Notes: generated by a model not told the origin, from the sequence alone. Positions 27,076 to 36,278 are shown, numbered from the stretch's first letter. The stretch is 64,000 nt of DNA from Solibacillus palustris (GCF_022549215.1 NZ_JAKZFC010000010.1:1-64000); one strand, 5' to 3'. Numbers and translations: made by a program.

Positions 27076-27891
27076 TTGAAAAAGTTAATCAAATTGATAA
27101 TAGGAATAGCCGCTATTTATGTATTTCTCTATGTAAATAATAATTGGCTCGTGACAACAGAGATTACGCATGAATCCGAAAAGATTCCGCAAAGCTTTGA
27201 CGGCTTTCGCATTACGCAAATAACGGATTTGCATGATGCAACGTTTGGAGAAAATCAGTCACGGTTAGTAAAAAAAGTACGGGCTACCAATCCAGATGCG
27301 ATTTTTATAACGGGTGATTTAGTCGATAGTAGGCGCTATGATTTGGACAACAGTTTACAGGCGGTTGCGCAGTTTGTGGAAATTGCGGATGTTTATTACG
27401 TGCTAGGGAATCATGAAGTGTCATTAAATTTAGTAGATGAAATTTATGCAGCGCTGACTGATTTAGGTGTGCACGTCTTACCAAATGACGCAGTAACGTT
27501 AGAGCGTAACGGGGAACGCATCGTTGCTCTTGGTATTGAGGATCCGTTAATAGGACAAAATGTGGATGTGTCGATTGATGCAGCACGACAAAATGTAGGG
27601 ACCGATTCCTTTACGATGCTGTTATCTCATCGACCTGAGCAATTCGAAGCATACGTCGAAAAGGAAATGGATTTAGTATTTACAGGTCATGCACATGGCG
27701 GTCAAATTCGATTGCCGTTTATTGGTGGCATTTTGGCACCGGGGCAGGGTTTTTTCCCAAGCTATACAGCAGGTGTTTTTAAGGAGCAAGATACGACAAT
27801 GATTATTAGCAGAGGGCTAGGCAATAGCCTTTTCCCTTTCCGTATCTTTAATTTACCTGAAATTATCACAGTACAATTGAAGTCTAAGTAA
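27076..27891 (+). CDS. Membrane-anchored metallophosphoesterase
   Basis: 271 residues with an N-terminal anchor (KLIIGIAAIYVFLYV). The dimetal-site motifs appear in order: ITDLHD, FITGDLVDS, LGNHEVS, LSHRP and GHAHGGQ. This matches the YkuE/YaeI-type calcineurin-like phosphoesterases acting at the outer membrane face, some on lipid phosphates. The TTG start lacks a strong RBS. It begins 36 bp after the transporter genes and may be cotranscribed with them. Confidence 0.87.
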   Translation: MKKLIKLIIGIAAIYVFLYVNNNWLVTTEITHESEKIPQSFDGFRITQITDLHDATFGENQSRLVKKVRATNPDAIFITGDLVDSRRYDLDNSLQAVAQFVEIADVYYVLGNHEVSLNLVDEIYAALTDLGVHVLPNDAVTLERNGERIVALGIEDPLIGQNVDVSIDAARQNVGTDSFTMLLSHRPEQFEAYVEKEMDLVFTGHAHGGQIRLPFIGGILAPGQGFFPSYTAGVFKEQDTTMIISRGLGNSLFPFRIFNLPEIITVQLKSK

Positions 27892-27920
27892 AAAAAACAT
27901 CACATTAGTGGTGTTTTTTT
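27891..27920 (+). terminator. Intrinsic terminator
   Basis: An A-rich/T-rich stem, AAAAAACATCAC against GTGGTGTTTTTT, directly follows the phosphoesterase stop codon. Confidence 0.85.
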
Positions 27921-28072
27921 GTTGGAAAATATACACAAGGAATGTTATTTACTTCCGAATAGATTTTTTATATGATGAAACAAGTGTTAATAGTAGAAAA
28001 ATATAGAATGTAAATAAATAAAATGGACTATTTTGGTTAGTAGGTCTTAATTGTTAATTGGAGGGGAGTTTA

Positions 28073-30070
28073 ATGAAAAATTGGGGGATTGGTGCAAAAT
28101 TAACGACATCAATTATCGTATTACTAACATTCACATGTGCCGTTTTAGGTGTGTCGAGTTATTACAATAGCTATAACTCGCTTGAGGTACAAATTCGTGA
28201 CAACTTGCAATCAAAGGCAGAGGATGTCTCTAACTATATGGAAGAGTTTTTCAAGCGTACGAATATCGAAGTAGAAAGTATTGCAGAGCAAGAAGTCATC
28301 CGTAATATGGATTTTGCCGAGCAGAAAGTGTATTTAAATAAGCGCTTAGCAGAAAGCGATGATTATTTAGAATTTGCGATAGTTGATGCAAAGGGTGTTG
28401 CGCATTATTTAGATGATTCGACGGTCGATTTAGCAGATCGCTCATACATAAAAGCAGCTTTTGCTGGTGAAACAGCAATGTCGGATACAATTATTAGTCG
28501 GGTAACAAATGAACCTGTCGTTATGATAGCTACACCAATTGATACAACTACTGGCGAAAAGGCACTTCTATTAGCACGTATTGATGGCTACTTTTTATCG
28601 AACATTTTACAAGATATCGTAGTTGGGGAAACAGGGTATGTATTTTTAGTAAATGCTGAAGGTACAATTCAAGCGCATCCAAATGCAGATTATGTAAAAA
28701 ATCAAATGAATTTTATTGCTGAAGCCGAAGCAACTGGAACAACAACGGGCGAAGCGACTGCCATTCAAAAAATCATTTCCGTAGAAGAAGGGTTTTATGA
28801 ATTTAAACATTCAGATGGCAACAATCGTTTTTTAGGTCACCATCAATTAGATAATGGATGGTCTATCGCTGTAATGGCGGAAGAAAATGAAATGTTCGTT
28901 GGCTTAAAGCAAATGCGCATTATTTTAAGTGCCTTTACATTTGGTATGTTGTTTATCGGATTTGGCTTTGCCTTTTTCGTATCGAATAGCATTAGTCGGC
29001 CAATTCGCTCGGTAGTAAAGGTAAGTGAGTTTGTAGGGCAGGGAGATTTTACACATAAACCGAACGAACGTCATTTAAAGCGTAAAGATGAGTTGGGCGT
29101 TTTGGCACATTCACTAGACCAAGTTGTAGAAAATATGCGGACGATGATTACAAAAGTGCAAATAGGCTCGTCAAATGTTAATGAAGCTTCGTGTGATTTA
29201 ATGGGCGATGTTGCGAATGTGGCAGACAATGCAAAAATCATTGCGCAATCAATTGAAGAAGTAAAGCGCGGTGTAGTAAGTCAAACGCAAGTGGCAGAAG
29301 AAAGTGCAGCAACAATGGGGCAACTGGCAAACGGCATTCAACAAGTAGCGGAAGTGGCTAGCACGGTGTCACAGCATACGGACTTTATTGAAACGAAAGT
29401 GCACGATGGCTATAGCGCGGTTCGCCATTCAATTGCACAAATGAATGCGATTCAAAATGGCATGGAAATTGAGCTTGCGGTTATTCATAAATTGAAGCAA
29501 GAATCGTTAGAAATCGGATTAATTTCAAAAATGATTACCGATATTTCAGATCAAACGAATTTACTGGCATTAAATGCATCGATTGAAGCAGCACGTGCAG
29601 GTGAAGCTGGACTTGGTTTTGCGGTTGTAGCGGGTGAAGTGCGCAAGTTATCTGAGCAGACAGCACATTCAGCGGCACAAATTAATGTATTGATTCAAAA
29701 GGTGCAGCAATATACAGAGGAAGCGGTGTACGCAGCAGAATCAGGTGAAGAAAATGTGGAACTTGGTTTACAGTCGATTAACCAGTTAGAACAGCGCTTT
29801 AGTGAAATTGTGGATGCGGTGACACATATTGCGACAGAAATTGAAGAGTTAAGTGGCTCAGCACAAGAAATGAGTTCCAACACAGAGGAAGTTTCGGCGT
29901 CAATGGAAGAAATGTCGGCTTCTGTTACATCATCAGCGGGCTATGTAACAGATGTTGCGGTATCGGCATTAGGTCAGCTTCAAACGGTCGATGAAATGAC
30001 CAAACAAGCAGAGCGGTTATCCGATATGGCACGTGAATTACAAGTAGCCATACAGCAATTTAAATTATAA
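28073..30070 (+). CDS. Methyl-accepting chemotaxis protein
   Basis: 665 residues from the ATG at 28073 with GGAGGGGAG upstream. A first membrane helix (~10-32) precedes a ~250-residue extracellular dCache-type ligand domain. A second helix (~280-305) leads into HAMP ([16 protein letters not shown]). A long coiled coil follows with the signalling tip [26 protein letters not shown], in which the usual VVADEVR reads VVAGEVR. It signals to CheA/CheW elsewhere. Ligand unknown; monocistronic. Confidence 0.93.
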   Translation: MKNWGIGAKLTTSIIVLLTFTCAVLGVSSYYNSYNSLEVQIRDNLQSKAEDVSNYMEEFFKRTNIEVESIAEQEVIRNMDFAEQKVYLNKRLAESDDYLEFAIVDAKGVAHYLDDSTVDLADRSYIKAAFAGETAMSDTIISRVTNEPVVMIATPIDTTTGEKALLLARIDGYFLSNILQDIVVGETGYVFLVNAEGTIQAHPNADYVKNQMNFIAEAEATGTTTGEATAIQKIISVEEGFYEFKHSDGNNRFLGHHQLDNGWSIAVMAEENEMFVGLKQMRIILSAFTFGMLFIGFGFAFFVSNSISRPIRSVVKVSEFVGQGDFTHKPNERHLKRKDELGVLAHSLDQVVENMRTMITKVQIGSSNVNEASCDLMGDVANVADNAKIIAQSIEEVKRGVVSQTQVAEESAATMGQLANGIQQVAEVASTVSQHTDFIETKVHDGYSAVRHSIAQMNAIQNGMEIELAVIHKLKQESLEIGLISKMITDISDQTNLLALNASIEAARAGEAGLGFAVVAGEVRKLSEQTAHSAAQINVLIQKVQQYTEEAVYAAESGEENVELGLQSINQLEQRFSEIVDAVTHIATEIEELSGSAQEMSSNTEEVSASMEEMSASVTSSAGYVTDVAVSALGQLQTVDEMTKQAERLSDMARELQVAIQQFKL

Positions 30071-30076
30071 GTTGAG

Positions 30077-30105
30077 CAGCACAGGGGCTTCCTTGTGCTG
30101 TTTTT
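30077..30105 (+). terminator. Intrinsic terminator after the chemotaxis gene
   Basis: CAGCACAGGG and CCTTGTGCTG pair with a small bulge and are followed by TTTTT. Confidence 0.8.
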
Positions 30106-30216
30106 ATTTGTGAATCCGGTACGTAGCATAACGGACTATAATTTAAAGAACACTATACTCGCAACATAGTAACGGGTTTAGGTACAATGAAGAAAAAAGC
30201 TTTAAAGGAGTTAGTT

Positions 30217-30573
30217 ATGGAACAATGGATTACATGGGTTGCACTTGTATTAATCGTAGTCATGATTTTTCGCTTTATGCCGAAAAAAGGCGTGAAGTAT
30301 ATTACAACGAAGGAATTACAGCCGTTGCTTGAAAAAGATGACATCGTTTTTGTAGATGTGCGTTCGGCCAATGAATATAAAGAAGCACACATTCCGCGGT
30401 TTATTAATCGTCCGCTTGGCACGTATTTAGGTGATTTACCGAAGGACAAACCAATCGTTGTGATTTGTCAGAGTGGGGTACGTAGTAATAAGGCATGTAA
30501 GGAGCTTGTGAGGCTTGGTTATACCGATGTGACGAATGTACGCCGTGGGATGAACGGGTTAAAGGCAGCGTGA
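30217..30573 (+). CDS. Membrane-anchored rhodanese-like sulfurtransferase
   Basis: 118 residues from the ATG at 30217, six bases after AAAGGAG; the ATG at 30187 places that RBS inside the gene. An N-terminal membrane helix (residues ~4-20) is followed by a rhodanese domain. The domain has VDVRSANEYKEAHI and the active-site loop CQSGVRS, with the sulfur-carrying cysteine at position 84. It is similar in build to YqhL/YibN proteins. Sulfur partner not known. Confidence 0.88.
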   Translation: MEQWITWVALVLIVVMIFRFMPKKGVKYITTKELQPLLEKDDIVFVDVRSANEYKEAHIPRFINRPLGTYLGDLPKDKPIVVICQSGVRSNKACKELVRLGYTDVTNVRRGMNGLKAA

Positions 30574-30574
30574 G

Positions 30575-30792
30575 AAAGGGAATGTCCGAGAAATATTTCT
30601 GGGACAATCCCTTTGAACCGAAGATGGAGGCCAACACGATGTTGGTCATGAATGCTTTGTCACAGGGCGTGACGCTTTTAGCATTCGTTCCTTATTCTTA
30701 CCACCACAGAAGCACCGCCTACAGCGGATTAATAATACATGAGACGGAAGCTGTCCAAAAAGTATTTACTTTTGGACAGCTCCTTTCGTTGT
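30575..30792 (+). repeat. Composite intergenic repeat (modules A-C-B-D)
   Basis: The fullest copy. Module A hairpin lies at 30575-30615 (AAAGGG..GTCC..GGAC..CCCTTT). Module C lies at 30625-30690: hairpin A 30631-30645 CCAACA/TGTTGG; closing stem GAATGC 30650-30655 with GCATTC 30681-30686; hairpin B 30659-30673. Module B is at 30711-30745 (GCACCGCCTACAGCGGATTA). Module D hairpin is at 30748-30783, ending CAGCTCCTTTCGTTG. Module D probably also serves as the 3' end of the convergent alaX transcript. Confidence 0.8.
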
Positions 30793-30793
30793 T

Positions 30794-31966
30794 TTATAAT
30801 GCTGCATTCATCGCTTCAAGTAGTGCTTCAGCAGGGATTACTTTTTCGCCACCACCCTGTACTAGTGCATCACTACCGCCACCCTTACCGTTAATAATCG
30901 GAAGCGCGGCTGTTGAAACAGTTTTCATTGAAGTCGTATTTGCTTTGCCGCGTGCTGCTACGAATTGTAGCTTGTCATCATTCGTCGAGACGAGCAGTGC
31001 AACGGCCTGGTCATTTTGCTCCGTGATGAATCGTGCGAGCTTTTGTAAATCTTGGATTGAGCGATTTTCGAATGTACGAGCTGCTATGTTTTCATTGGCA
31101 AACTCTTTTGCTTCGAATTGTAATAATGCGTCCTGTGCATCTTTTAAGTTTTTCTCTGTTTGTTTTGCAGCTGTGGCGAATTTTCGTAATGCCTCGCTAG
31201 CTTGTTCCTCAGGTGCGCTTAATTGACGTGCGACATCGGATAATACATTTTTACGCATCGCTAATTGTTGCAAGACACGGTTACCACAAACAAAATGCAC
31301 GCGAATTTGTTGCTTCATTTTTTCGGTAGTTAAAATTTTAAGGAGTCCCACTTGTCCTGTAGACATTGGATGTGTGCCGCCGCAGCCGTTGTAATCGTAG
31401 TCTGGGATAATGACTAAGCGAATATCCTCATCTACTTTTACGTCTTTTCGTAAGTTATAGTTCGCCAATTCGTCTTTAGTTACCCATTTTGTTTCGATTG
31501 GGCGATTATCTAAAATAATTTCGTTGGCACGTTGCTCAGCGTCCGCTAGTTGTGCGTCCGTTACGTCGTTCACATTTAAATCGATTGTTACAAGCTCAGT
31601 CCCTAAATGGAAGCTTGTCGTTGCCATATCAAATAATTCGACAAAGGCCGCTGTTAAAATATGCTGACCTGTATGTTGCTGCATATGATCAAAACGGCGT
31701 GTCCAATTGAGTTTCGCAAAAATTTCCCCGGAAATACCCGAAACATTATTTGATGTATAATGGCGTATTTCATCTTCTACTTTTTCGACATTAATAATTT
31801 CTATATCTTGTATCCAGCCTGTATCGTGCGGCTGCCCGCCACCAGTTGGGTAAAAGGCTGTATTATCTAATACGATATAATTTCCATTTTCATCGCGATC
31901 TGTTTTTATGATGTTGGCATGAAATGCTGAAATCGTGGCGTCTTGGTAATATAATAAATCCTTCAT
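30794..31966 (-). CDS. Alanyl-tRNA editing protein AlaX-L type
   Basis: 390 residues. The N-terminal part resembles the AlaRS beta-barrel (NTAFYPTGGGQPHDTGW). The editing domain carries the zinc ligands HMQQHTGQH and CGGTH. A C-terminal coiled-coil/DHHA1-like region ends with GGGSDALVQGGG. Free-standing AlaX proteins hydrolyse Ser- or Gly-tRNA(Ala) made in error. AGGAGTG precedes the ATG. It is convergent with the rhodanese gene across the composite repeat. Confidence 0.92.
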   Translation of the reverse strand: MKDLLYYQDATISAFHANIIKTDRDENGNYIVLDNTAFYPTGGGQPHDTGWIQDIEIINVEKVEDEIRHYTSNNVSGISGEIFAKLNWTRRFDHMQQHTGQHILTAAFVELFDMATTSFHLGTELVTIDLNVNDVTDAQLADAEQRANEIILDNRPIETKWVTKDELANYNLRKDVKVDEDIRLVIIPDYDYNGCGGTHPMSTGQVGLLKILTTEKMKQQIRVHFVCGNRVLQQLAMRKNVLSDVARQLSAPEEQASEALRKFATAAKQTEKNLKDAQDALLQFEAKEFANENIAARTFENRSIQDLQKLARFITEQNDQAVALLVSTNDDKLQFVAARGKANTTSMKTVSTAALPIINGKGGGSDALVQGGGEKVIPAEALLEAMNAAL

Positions 31967-32100
31967 GTTGTATCACTCCTTAAAATCTAGTTTGGCATAC
32001 GAAAAACTACCTGTCACGTGCAAAATTAGCCATGTTATTTGACGCGCTCAAATTTTCGTTTATCATAAGAAGGGAGATTTCCAAAAAGGGAGCCATTTAC

Positions 32101-32409
32101 ATGAACATTACACACTATTTAATTGATGAAATTTTAGATCCTACAAACATTATCGAGGGCAAGCGCTTTGAGTTTTTATTAGATGTAGAGGTAGATGAGG
32201 ACGATGAGCTATATTCAGAAGCGGGCTTAGAAATCCGCGCAATCGTTGGGTTAATTAACGAAGATGTACGTATCATGAATTATTTCATTACCGATAAAAC
32301 AAACAACGAAATTTTGGATTTCGCACTTGAAGATGATGAAGAGGCGATGATTTTAGCGTTCTGTAAGGAAGAAATATTAGCGCCACCAGCAACAGAGGAC
32401 GTAGAATAA
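32101..32409 (+). CDS. Small acidic protein, probably DUF6509 family
   Basis: 102 residues from the ATG at 32101 with AAAGGGAG upstream; the longer reading from 32032 has no RBS. It is strongly acidic, with segments FEFLLDVEVDEDDELYSEAG and LDFALEDDEEAMILAFCKEE resembling a Bacillus family of unknown function that I recall as DUF6509. Soluble and cytoplasmic by composition. No function is established. Confidence 0.7.
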   Translation: MNITHYLIDEILDPTNIIEGKRFEFLLDVEVDEDDELYSEAGLEIRAIVGLINEDVRIMNYFITDKTNNEILDFALEDDEEAMILAFCKEEILAPPATEDVE

Positions 32410-32416
32410 GGAATTT

Positions 32417-32447
32417 GGGCAACACGGAATGTCGTGTTGTCCTTTTT
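32417..32447 (+). terminator. Intrinsic terminator
   Basis: GGCAACACG (32418-32426) pairs with CGTGTTGTC (32433-32441), followed by TTTTT. Confidence 0.82.
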
Positions 32448-32483
32448 AATTTATAAGAGATGTAACTGAGTATAACGCACAAA

Positions 32484-32522
32484 TAAAATAGGCACTTTTG
32501 CTCGTAGTGAACAAAAAGTGCC
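32484..32522 (-). terminator. Terminator of the mnt operon
   Basis: On the minus strand GGCACTTTTTG pairs with CAAAAGTGCC (32522-32491) across an 11-base loop and is followed by T-rich sequence. It lies 60 bp past the end of mntD. Confidence 0.78.
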
Positions 32523-32581
32523 AATTTTAAATATTGAAGAACGTAACATTTAAATGATTGTTTGTTTTAAAGTATCCTTGG

Positions 32582-33469
32582 TTAAATGTTAGAGTTGTGT
32601 TCTTCCGTATCGATTTCCGCGACTACTTTTTTATTTAAATGCGCATTTATCTTATCAATTGCAAATACCACAATAAAAATAACTCCAACAATTGTTGCCA
32701 TCATACCTGCTATTGAAGTATCCAACCATTTCGCACTATAATATCCGATTACAGCTGCCGTCACGCCAAAAGTGATACTCCATACAAACATTTGCTTAAT
32801 GGATTTACTAATCAAATAGGCGGTAGCTGCTGGACCAATAAGCATCGCTACTACTAAAATTGCGCCAACACTATCAAATGCTGAAACAGTTGTTAACGAA
32901 ATCGTCGTCATAAAGCCGTAATGTAATAGCATAACCGGTAAGCCGATTGTTGCAGCATAAACAGGATCGAACGTTGATAACTTCATTTCCTTATAAAACA
33001 GTACAAGGAAAGTAATATTGATTACTAGCACTAAAAGCAGCATCCATACTGCTTTGGGCATAGTAATCGACAACAATGTCCATCTATCCCAAGGAACGAA
33101 CGCGATTTCCCCCATTAAAACATGCTCTACATCTAAATGAACATTCCCTGCAAATAATGTGATAAGTAGCACGCCGGCCGCAAACAATGATGTAAATATA
33201 ACCCCAATCGCAGCATCCTCCTGAATGCCTGAAGATTGTAGTAACTGTACTAAATAAGCTGTCAAAATCCCTGCACAAGCCGCACCCACTAACATCCAAA
33301 AACCATTTAATGTTTGCGTTATGATAAAGGCCATAACAATTCCAAACAGCACGGTATGACTAATCGCATCAGCAATCATAGACATTTTACGAAGAATTAA
33401 AAATACACCTGCTATACCGCACGTAATTCCGACTAATATACCCGTTAAAATGACCCAAAATTCAATCAT
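32582..33469 (-). CDS. mntD: Mn/Fe ABC transporter permease (MntD-type)
   Basis: 295 residues with eight to nine membrane segments of the ABC-3 family. It carries DAISHTVLFGIVMAF, and SVGAILVVAMLIGPAATAYLIS late in the protein. It is the last gene of a four-subunit manganese-type uptake operon. It starts with ATGA overlapping the mntC stop, so the two permeases are coupled. They are expected to form a heterodimeric channel. Confidence 0.9.
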   Translation of the reverse strand: MIEFWVILTGILVGITCGIAGVFLILRKMSMIADAISHTVLFGIVMAFIITQTLNGFWMLVGAACAGILTAYLVQLLQSSGIQEDAAIGVIFTSLFAAGVLLITLFAGNVHLDVEHVLMGEIAFVPWDRWTLLSITMPKAVWMLLLVLVINITFLVLFYKEMKLSTFDPVYAATIGLPVMLLHYGFMTTISLTTVSAFDSVGAILVVAMLIGPAATAYLISKSIKQMFVWSITFGVTAAVIGYYSAKWLDTSIAGMMATIVGVIFIVVFAIDKINAHLNKKVVAEIDTEEHNSNI

Positions 33470-34341
33470 GACACATCACCCTGTTGTTGAAATTTCTTTT
33501 TCCTCAAATACTTGCTTAACTGTCCGGATTTTGGACTAAAAACATATGAAATGAAAAAAATACTAGCTGCAAATAACACAATAATTGGCCCAGTAGATAA
33601 CCCTGTACGAATGGAGCTAATAAATGTACCTGCCACACCTGCTAATCCACCACAAATGGCGCTAAATAATAGCATTGTATTTAACTTTTTCGTCCAAAGC
33701 TTAGCACTTGCCGCTGGGATAATAAGAAGTGCGGACATTAAAATAACACCTACTGCTTGAATACCTGTTACGATTGTCATGACGATAAGTGCCGTTAAAC
33801 AGGCTTTTAATGCCTCAACAGGTAAACCAATTCCTTTTGCATAAACAGGGTCAAAAATCATCAGCTTCCATTCCTTGTACAGTAAAAGACTTACTAAAAT
33901 AATGATTCCTGCGCTTATAAAGAGCCAAGTTAAATCTGACTTTGTCATCGTCGCGGCTTTCCCGAAAATAAAGTCATTTAACCCACTTTGATTGCCAAGT
34001 GGACTGCGATTGACAATCGTTAAGAGCACAATCCCAATTCCAAAAAACACCGCTAATACGAGGCCAATTGCTGCGTCAGCCTTTAACTTTGAATACGTAA
34101 CAATCCATTGGATACAGTACACAGCAAGTGCAGAGGTAATAGCAGCCCCGACCATTAAAATAGGTAGTTCCTTCTGTCCTGTTAGTAAAAAGGCGATAGC
34201 AATACCGGGTAATGCAGCATGGGCAGCTGCATCACCTACTAGGCTTTGCTTTTGTAAGAAGGAGAATGTCCCTGTAATACCCGCTGCTATACCGAGAAGC
34301 ATTGTACCGATTAGTACCCACAGTAAATTTCCTGATAACAT
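33466..34341 (-). CDS. mntC: Mn/Fe ABC transporter permease (MntC-type)
   Basis: 291 residues, ABC-3 type. It carries GDAAAHAALPGIAIAFLL, the EWKLMIFDPVYAKGIGLP loop, and GVILMSALLIIPAASAKLW. RBS GGAGG lies ahead of the ATG. It is 12 bp downstream of the ATPase gene and overlaps mntD by 4 bp. Two different permease genes are typical of manganese/iron systems such as MntABCD, whereas zinc systems usually have one. Confidence 0.9.
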   Translation of the reverse strand: MLSGNLLWVLIGTMLLGIAAGITGTFSFLQKQSLVGDAAAHAALPGIAIAFLLTGQKELPILMVGAAITSALAVYCIQWIVTYSKLKADAAIGLVLAVFFGIGIVLLTIVNRSPLGNQSGLNDFIFGKAATMTKSDLTWLFISAGIIILVSLLLYKEWKLMIFDPVYAKGIGLPVEALKACLTALIVMTIVTGIQAVGVILMSALLIIPAASAKLWTKKLNTMLLFSAICGGLAGVAGTFISSIRTGLSTGPIIVLFAASIFFISYVFSPKSGQLSKYLRKKKFQQQGDVS

Positions 34342-34353
34342 CGTAACTCCTCC

Positions 34354-35082
34354 TTACATCGCTTCCATTATGAATAATTTTCCGCCATAGGTTTGTTGTA
34401 GTTTATCGGGTGTAAAAACTTCCTCGGTTTTCCCTGCCGCTAAAATCGTTTTATTTAATAAAATCGTATAGTCAAAGTACTCCTTTACGGTTTGCAAATC
34501 ATGATGAACAACGAAAATACTTTTCCCCTGTGCCTTTAAATTTTTTAAAATATCGATAATTGTTTTTTCTGTTGCAGCATCTACCCCTGCAAAGGGCTCA
34601 TCTAAAAAGTATATCTCTGCATTTTGGGCGAGTGCTCTAGCTAGGAAAACCCGCTGCTGTTGACCGCCAGAAAGTTGGCCAATAGAGCGGTCTGCAAAAT
34701 CCTGCATGCCAACACTCGATAAAGCCTCCATAGCGAGTGCGCGGTCGTTTTTTGTAGGACGTTTAAATAAGCCTCGATGGCCGTAACGCCCCATTAATAC
34801 AACATCAATCGCTGTTGTTGGGAAATCCCAGTCAACGGCATTGCGCTGAGGAACATAGCCAACCTGTAAGCTTTTTGGAGAAAAAGCCTTCCCTAAAATC
34901 GCTACATTTCCAACTTTGTTTGGCAGCTGATTTAATACCGCCTTTAAAAATGTCGATTTTCCAGCCCCATTTGGACCAATAATGGCTGCTAAATGTCCAG
35001 TTGGTACTGAAACGCTTGCACTTTCCAATACCGTCTTTTTATCATAAGCAACCGATAAGTTTTGAACTACTAATGCTTCCAT
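34354..35082 (-). CDS. mntB: Mn/Fe ABC transporter ATP-binding protein
   Basis: 242 residues with Walker A GPNGAGKST, Q-loop region VGYVPQRNAVDWDFP (typical of metal-type ATPases), signature LSGGQQQR and Walker B IYFLDEPFAGV. It lies nine bases after mntA. It drives the MntC/MntD channel from the cytoplasmic side. Confidence 0.93.
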   Translation of the reverse strand: MEALVVQNLSVAYDKKTVLESASVSVPTGHLAAIIGPNGAGKSTFLKAVLNQLPNKVGNVAILGKAFSPKSLQVGYVPQRNAVDWDFPTTAIDVVLMGRYGHRGLFKRPTKNDRALAMEALSSVGMQDFADRSIGQLSGGQQQRVFLARALAQNAEIYFLDEPFAGVDAATEKTIIDILKNLKAQGKSIFVVHHDLQTVKEYFDYTILLNKTILAAGKTEEVFTPDKLQQTYGGKLFIMEAM

Positions 35083-35091
35083 CTATTTCAC

Positions 35092-36018
35092 CTACTTTAA
35101 TGAATTGACAATCGTGTCAACGTTATGTTTATACATGCCTAAATACGTACCTTCTTCTGTTCCCACGGCTCCCATAGCATCTGAGAACAGTTGGCCGCCA
35201 ATTACTATGCTATGACCTTTTTCCTTAGCGCCTTCAATTACTGCTTTCATCGCCTTATCGGAGACACTGGACTCTACAAATATCGATTTAATGTTGTTCT
35301 CTACTAAATAGTCGACCATATTTTGCACATCTTTTACGCCATACTCTGAATTCGTACTTAAGCCTTGAAGACCTCGTACTTCAAACCCTTGACTTTTACC
35401 AAAGTAGTTAAAGGCATCATGGGCGGTTACTAAAATTCGTTGCGCCGCTGGAATTTCTTGGACTCTATCAGCTGTGTATTGCTTTAGTTCATCTAACTGC
35501 GCTAAGTAAGCTTCTTCATTTGCCTCAAAATCATCCTTATGTTCAGGATATTCTTCAACTAACGTATCGCAAATTGTATTCACAACTTCCTTCCATAAAT
35601 CGATATCAAACCAAATGTGGGGATCGTGTAATGTTGCATTTTTGGGATCCGCTAATAATTGTGCTTTATCAATTTTCCCCGCGACTGCTTGCACGGTTTT
35701 TTCCTCTGCCATTTGGTCAAAGATTTCTTGCATCTGTCCTTCTAAATGTAAGCCGTTGTAAAAAATTACCTCTGCTCCATCCAGCTTTGTCAGATCACTT
35801 TGTGTCGCCTTGTATAAATGTGGGTCGACGCCAGGTCCCATTAATGTTGTTACTTGTAAATGATCACCGCCAATAATTTTTAAGGCATCTCCAATTTGAC
35901 TTGTAGTTGCGACGATATTTCCTTCTTTTTTTTCACTAGTTGATGATCCCTCATTTCCGCATCCTACTAACATAAGAGATAATCCTAAAACCCCCAAAAT
36001 CCCTAAAAAACGTTTCAT
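35092..36018 (-). CDS. mntA: Manganese-type metal-binding lipoprotein
   Basis: 308 residues. The lipobox LMLVGC gives a lipidated Cys20, anchoring it outside the membrane. The cluster A-1 metal ligands can be placed: His in DPHLYKA, His in HDPHIWFD, His/Asp in AHDAFNYFG and Asp in FSDAMG. There is no histidine-rich loop, which argues for Mn or Fe rather than Zn. The start ATG overlaps the stop of the small gene upstream (ATGA), and AAGGAG lies ten bases before it. Confidence 0.92.
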   Translation of the reverse strand: MKRFLGILGVLGLSLMLVGCGNEGSSTSEKKEGNIVATTSQIGDALKIIGGDHLQVTTLMGPGVDPHLYKATQSDLTKLDGAEVIFYNGLHLEGQMQEIFDQMAEEKTVQAVAGKIDKAQLLADPKNATLHDPHIWFDIDLWKEVVNTICDTLVEEYPEHKDDFEANEEAYLAQLDELKQYTADRVQEIPAAQRILVTAHDAFNYFGKSQGFEVRGLQGLSTNSEYGVKDVQNMVDYLVENNIKSIFVESSVSDKAMKAVIEGAKEKGHSIVIGGQLFSDAMGAVGTEEGTYLGMYKHNVDTIVNSLK

Positions 36019-36188
36019 TGTCTTTTAAACTCCTTATCTTTCAAATAATGATTGTGAATCACATACCGTAAGCTAATCCATGTCACAAAAAATAACGTCG
36101 CGAACGTCACTGATTTTGTTAGGAGCCATGCAAGTAAGAAAATAAACCAAATAAGACATAAAAGAATCATTAAAACTTCAACAGTCAT
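36015..36188 (-). CDS. 57-residue membrane protein translationally coupled to mntA
   Basis: A short ORF of 57 residues beginning MTVEVLMILLCLIWFIF and ending KEFKRQ. Two hydrophobic stretches (about 5-23 and 27-44) are followed by a basic tail. The RBS AAAGGA lies about nine bases before the ATG. Its TGA overlaps the mntA ATG, and it lies downstream of the promoter and MntR-like box, so it is the first gene of the mnt transcript. Not recognised; possibly a small partner or regulator of the transporter. Confidence 0.75.
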   Translation of the reverse strand: MTVEVLMILLCLIWFIFLLAWLLTKSVTFATLFFVTWISLRYVIHNHYLKDKEFKRQ

Positions 36189-36220
36189 AATTTTCAGTCC
36201 TTTTCATTAACGATAATATG

Positions 36221-36263
36221 TTTCCTTAAGGAAAAATATATGCTGAAACGAAAGAAAATGCAA
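36221..36263 (-). promoter_or_regulatory. mnt promoter with MntR-type operator
   Basis: On the minus strand TTGCAT (36263-36258), a 17-bp spacer and TATATT (36240-36235) form a promoter. Directly downstream lies a perfect 14-bp palindrome TTTCCTTAAGGAAA (36234-36221), which matches the core of the Bacillus MntR box (..CCTTAAGGAAA..). Manganese-bound MntR would cover the transcription start. Confidence 0.82.
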
Positions 36264-36278
36264 CAATAAAGTTAAAAT

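Noticed and set aside
30570-31226. Plus-strand ORF of 218 codons
   Set aside because: It lies antisense to alaX and through the composite repeat. The translation is Ser/Ala-rich without any motif, and the alaX frame has clear catalytic residues.
35092-36018. Zinc-specific ZnuA
   Set aside because: There is no His-rich loop, the operon has two permeases, and the operator is of MntR rather than Zur type.
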